From Rossellomorea aquimaris (GTDB lineage: Bacteria > Bacillota > Bacilli > Bacillales > Bacillaceae_B), in contig NZ_CP141595.1 in NCBI RefSeq assembly GCF_035590735.1, forward strand, positions 1,707,001-1,771,000: 64,000 nt of DNA. Reading direction: 5' to 3'. The position numbers and the translations under genes are program-made. The notes under the pieces are model-generated. The model did not search any database. It had not been told where the DNA came from and was given only the letters and a program-made list of their open reading frames with translations. Shown here piece after piece: positions 63,756 to 64,000 of this stretch (the first letter of the stretch is position 1; every line of letters begins with the position of its first letter).

Positions 63756-64000
63756 ACATCATCCTCTTTTCTTAAACGATGCTATGAACTTTGGATTTGT
63801 AAATAAATTACTTTTGAACCGTTCTTACGTCACATTTTATCATAAGGAAAATCATTAAAGGGTTAAGTCATTGAAATGTTACATAATTGAAAAGACATAC
63901 ATAATGAAAGTAATCTTAAAAGAATATACTATATTAATACGATGATCCGGGGCTGCTCATTGTCTTTATTAAAGGCTCTTTTCGTATAGTTTGGGGCTAT
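63756..64000. other. Non-coding end of window
   Basis: No gene was found in the last 245 bases. The lipoprotein's ribosome site (AGAGGATG on minus) lies at its left end. The rest is AT-rich without a convincing promoter or hairpin. Confidence 0.5.

Overview
The window is chromosomal DNA of a low-GC, endospore-forming Bacillaceae (Bacillus / Rossellomorea-like). The protein sequences and the gene order both match the ptsHI-to-pdh arm of the Bacillus subtilis chromosome: ptsH-ptsI, ykwB, patA, cheV, ykyB, fadH, ykuI, ykuJ, darB (ykuL), ccpC, dapH-dapL, ykuT, ykuU, ykuV, yknU-yknV, ktrC, rnjA-rpoY, ykrA, def, ykyA and pdhABCD occur in the same relative order. Identities rest on recalled family sequences and visible motifs; no database search was run. 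No rRNA, tRNA, CRISPR array, prophage or intact insertion sequence was seen.

Layout. 1-3.0 kb: end of a MoxR ATPase / DUF58 / DUF4129 operon. 3.1-4.8 kb: a two-gene FetAB-type ABC transporter and a small orphan protein. 5.1-7.1 kb: PTS HPr and enzyme I. 7.3-11.5 kb: an acetyltransferase, a candidate sigma-B small RNA, a small basic protein behind a forespore-type promoter, PatA, a CorA Mg2+ channel and an HD hydrolase. 11.7-13.7 kb: preQ1-I riboswitch and queCDE. 14-21.2 kb: CheV behind a sigma-D promoter, YkyB, a Tyr/Gly/Pro-rich protein, a PAS-GGDEF-EAL protein, FadR-controlled fadH, and YkuI. 21.3-27.8 kb: small membrane proteins, a thiol/MBL pair, YkuJ, DarB, two transporters and autoregulated CcpC. 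27.9-29.8 kb: dapH-dapL, which with patA supply the acetyl branch of diaminopimelate synthesis.

30.0-42.1 kb is an eight-gene, tightly coupled block inserted between dapL and ykuT relative to B. subtilis: an anchored extracytoplasmic protein, an ABC ATPase and permease, a coiled-coil/low-complexity membrane protein, a MoxR ATPase, a DUF58 protein, a BatA-like VWA protein and a double-VWA protein. This is the best candidate for an uncharacterised system. A second MoxR-DUF58 set opens the window.

42-64 kb: MscS channel, peroxiredoxin behind PerR-like boxes, thioredoxin-like YkuV, a heterodimeric ABC exporter, a 20-bp repeat array with a decayed NERD-protein fragment, a cytochrome bd-type oxidase with an Fnr/Rex site, KtrC, RNase J1 and RNA polymerase epsilon. 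A 0.95-kb non-coding stretch (54.4-55.3 kb) follows, with a strongly folded sequence and an unlisted 23-residue cationic amphipathic peptide gene. Then come YkrA, peptide deformylase, YkyA, the pyruvate dehydrogenase operon and a small lipoprotein.

Themes: carbon flux (PTS, CcpC, PDH), cyclic dinucleotides (DarB and KtrC for c-di-AMP; the GGDEF-EAL protein and YkuI for c-di-GMP), redox defence, and cell-envelope synthesis. Many start codons were moved downstream of the longest open frame because a good Shine-Dalgarno sequence fixes them.
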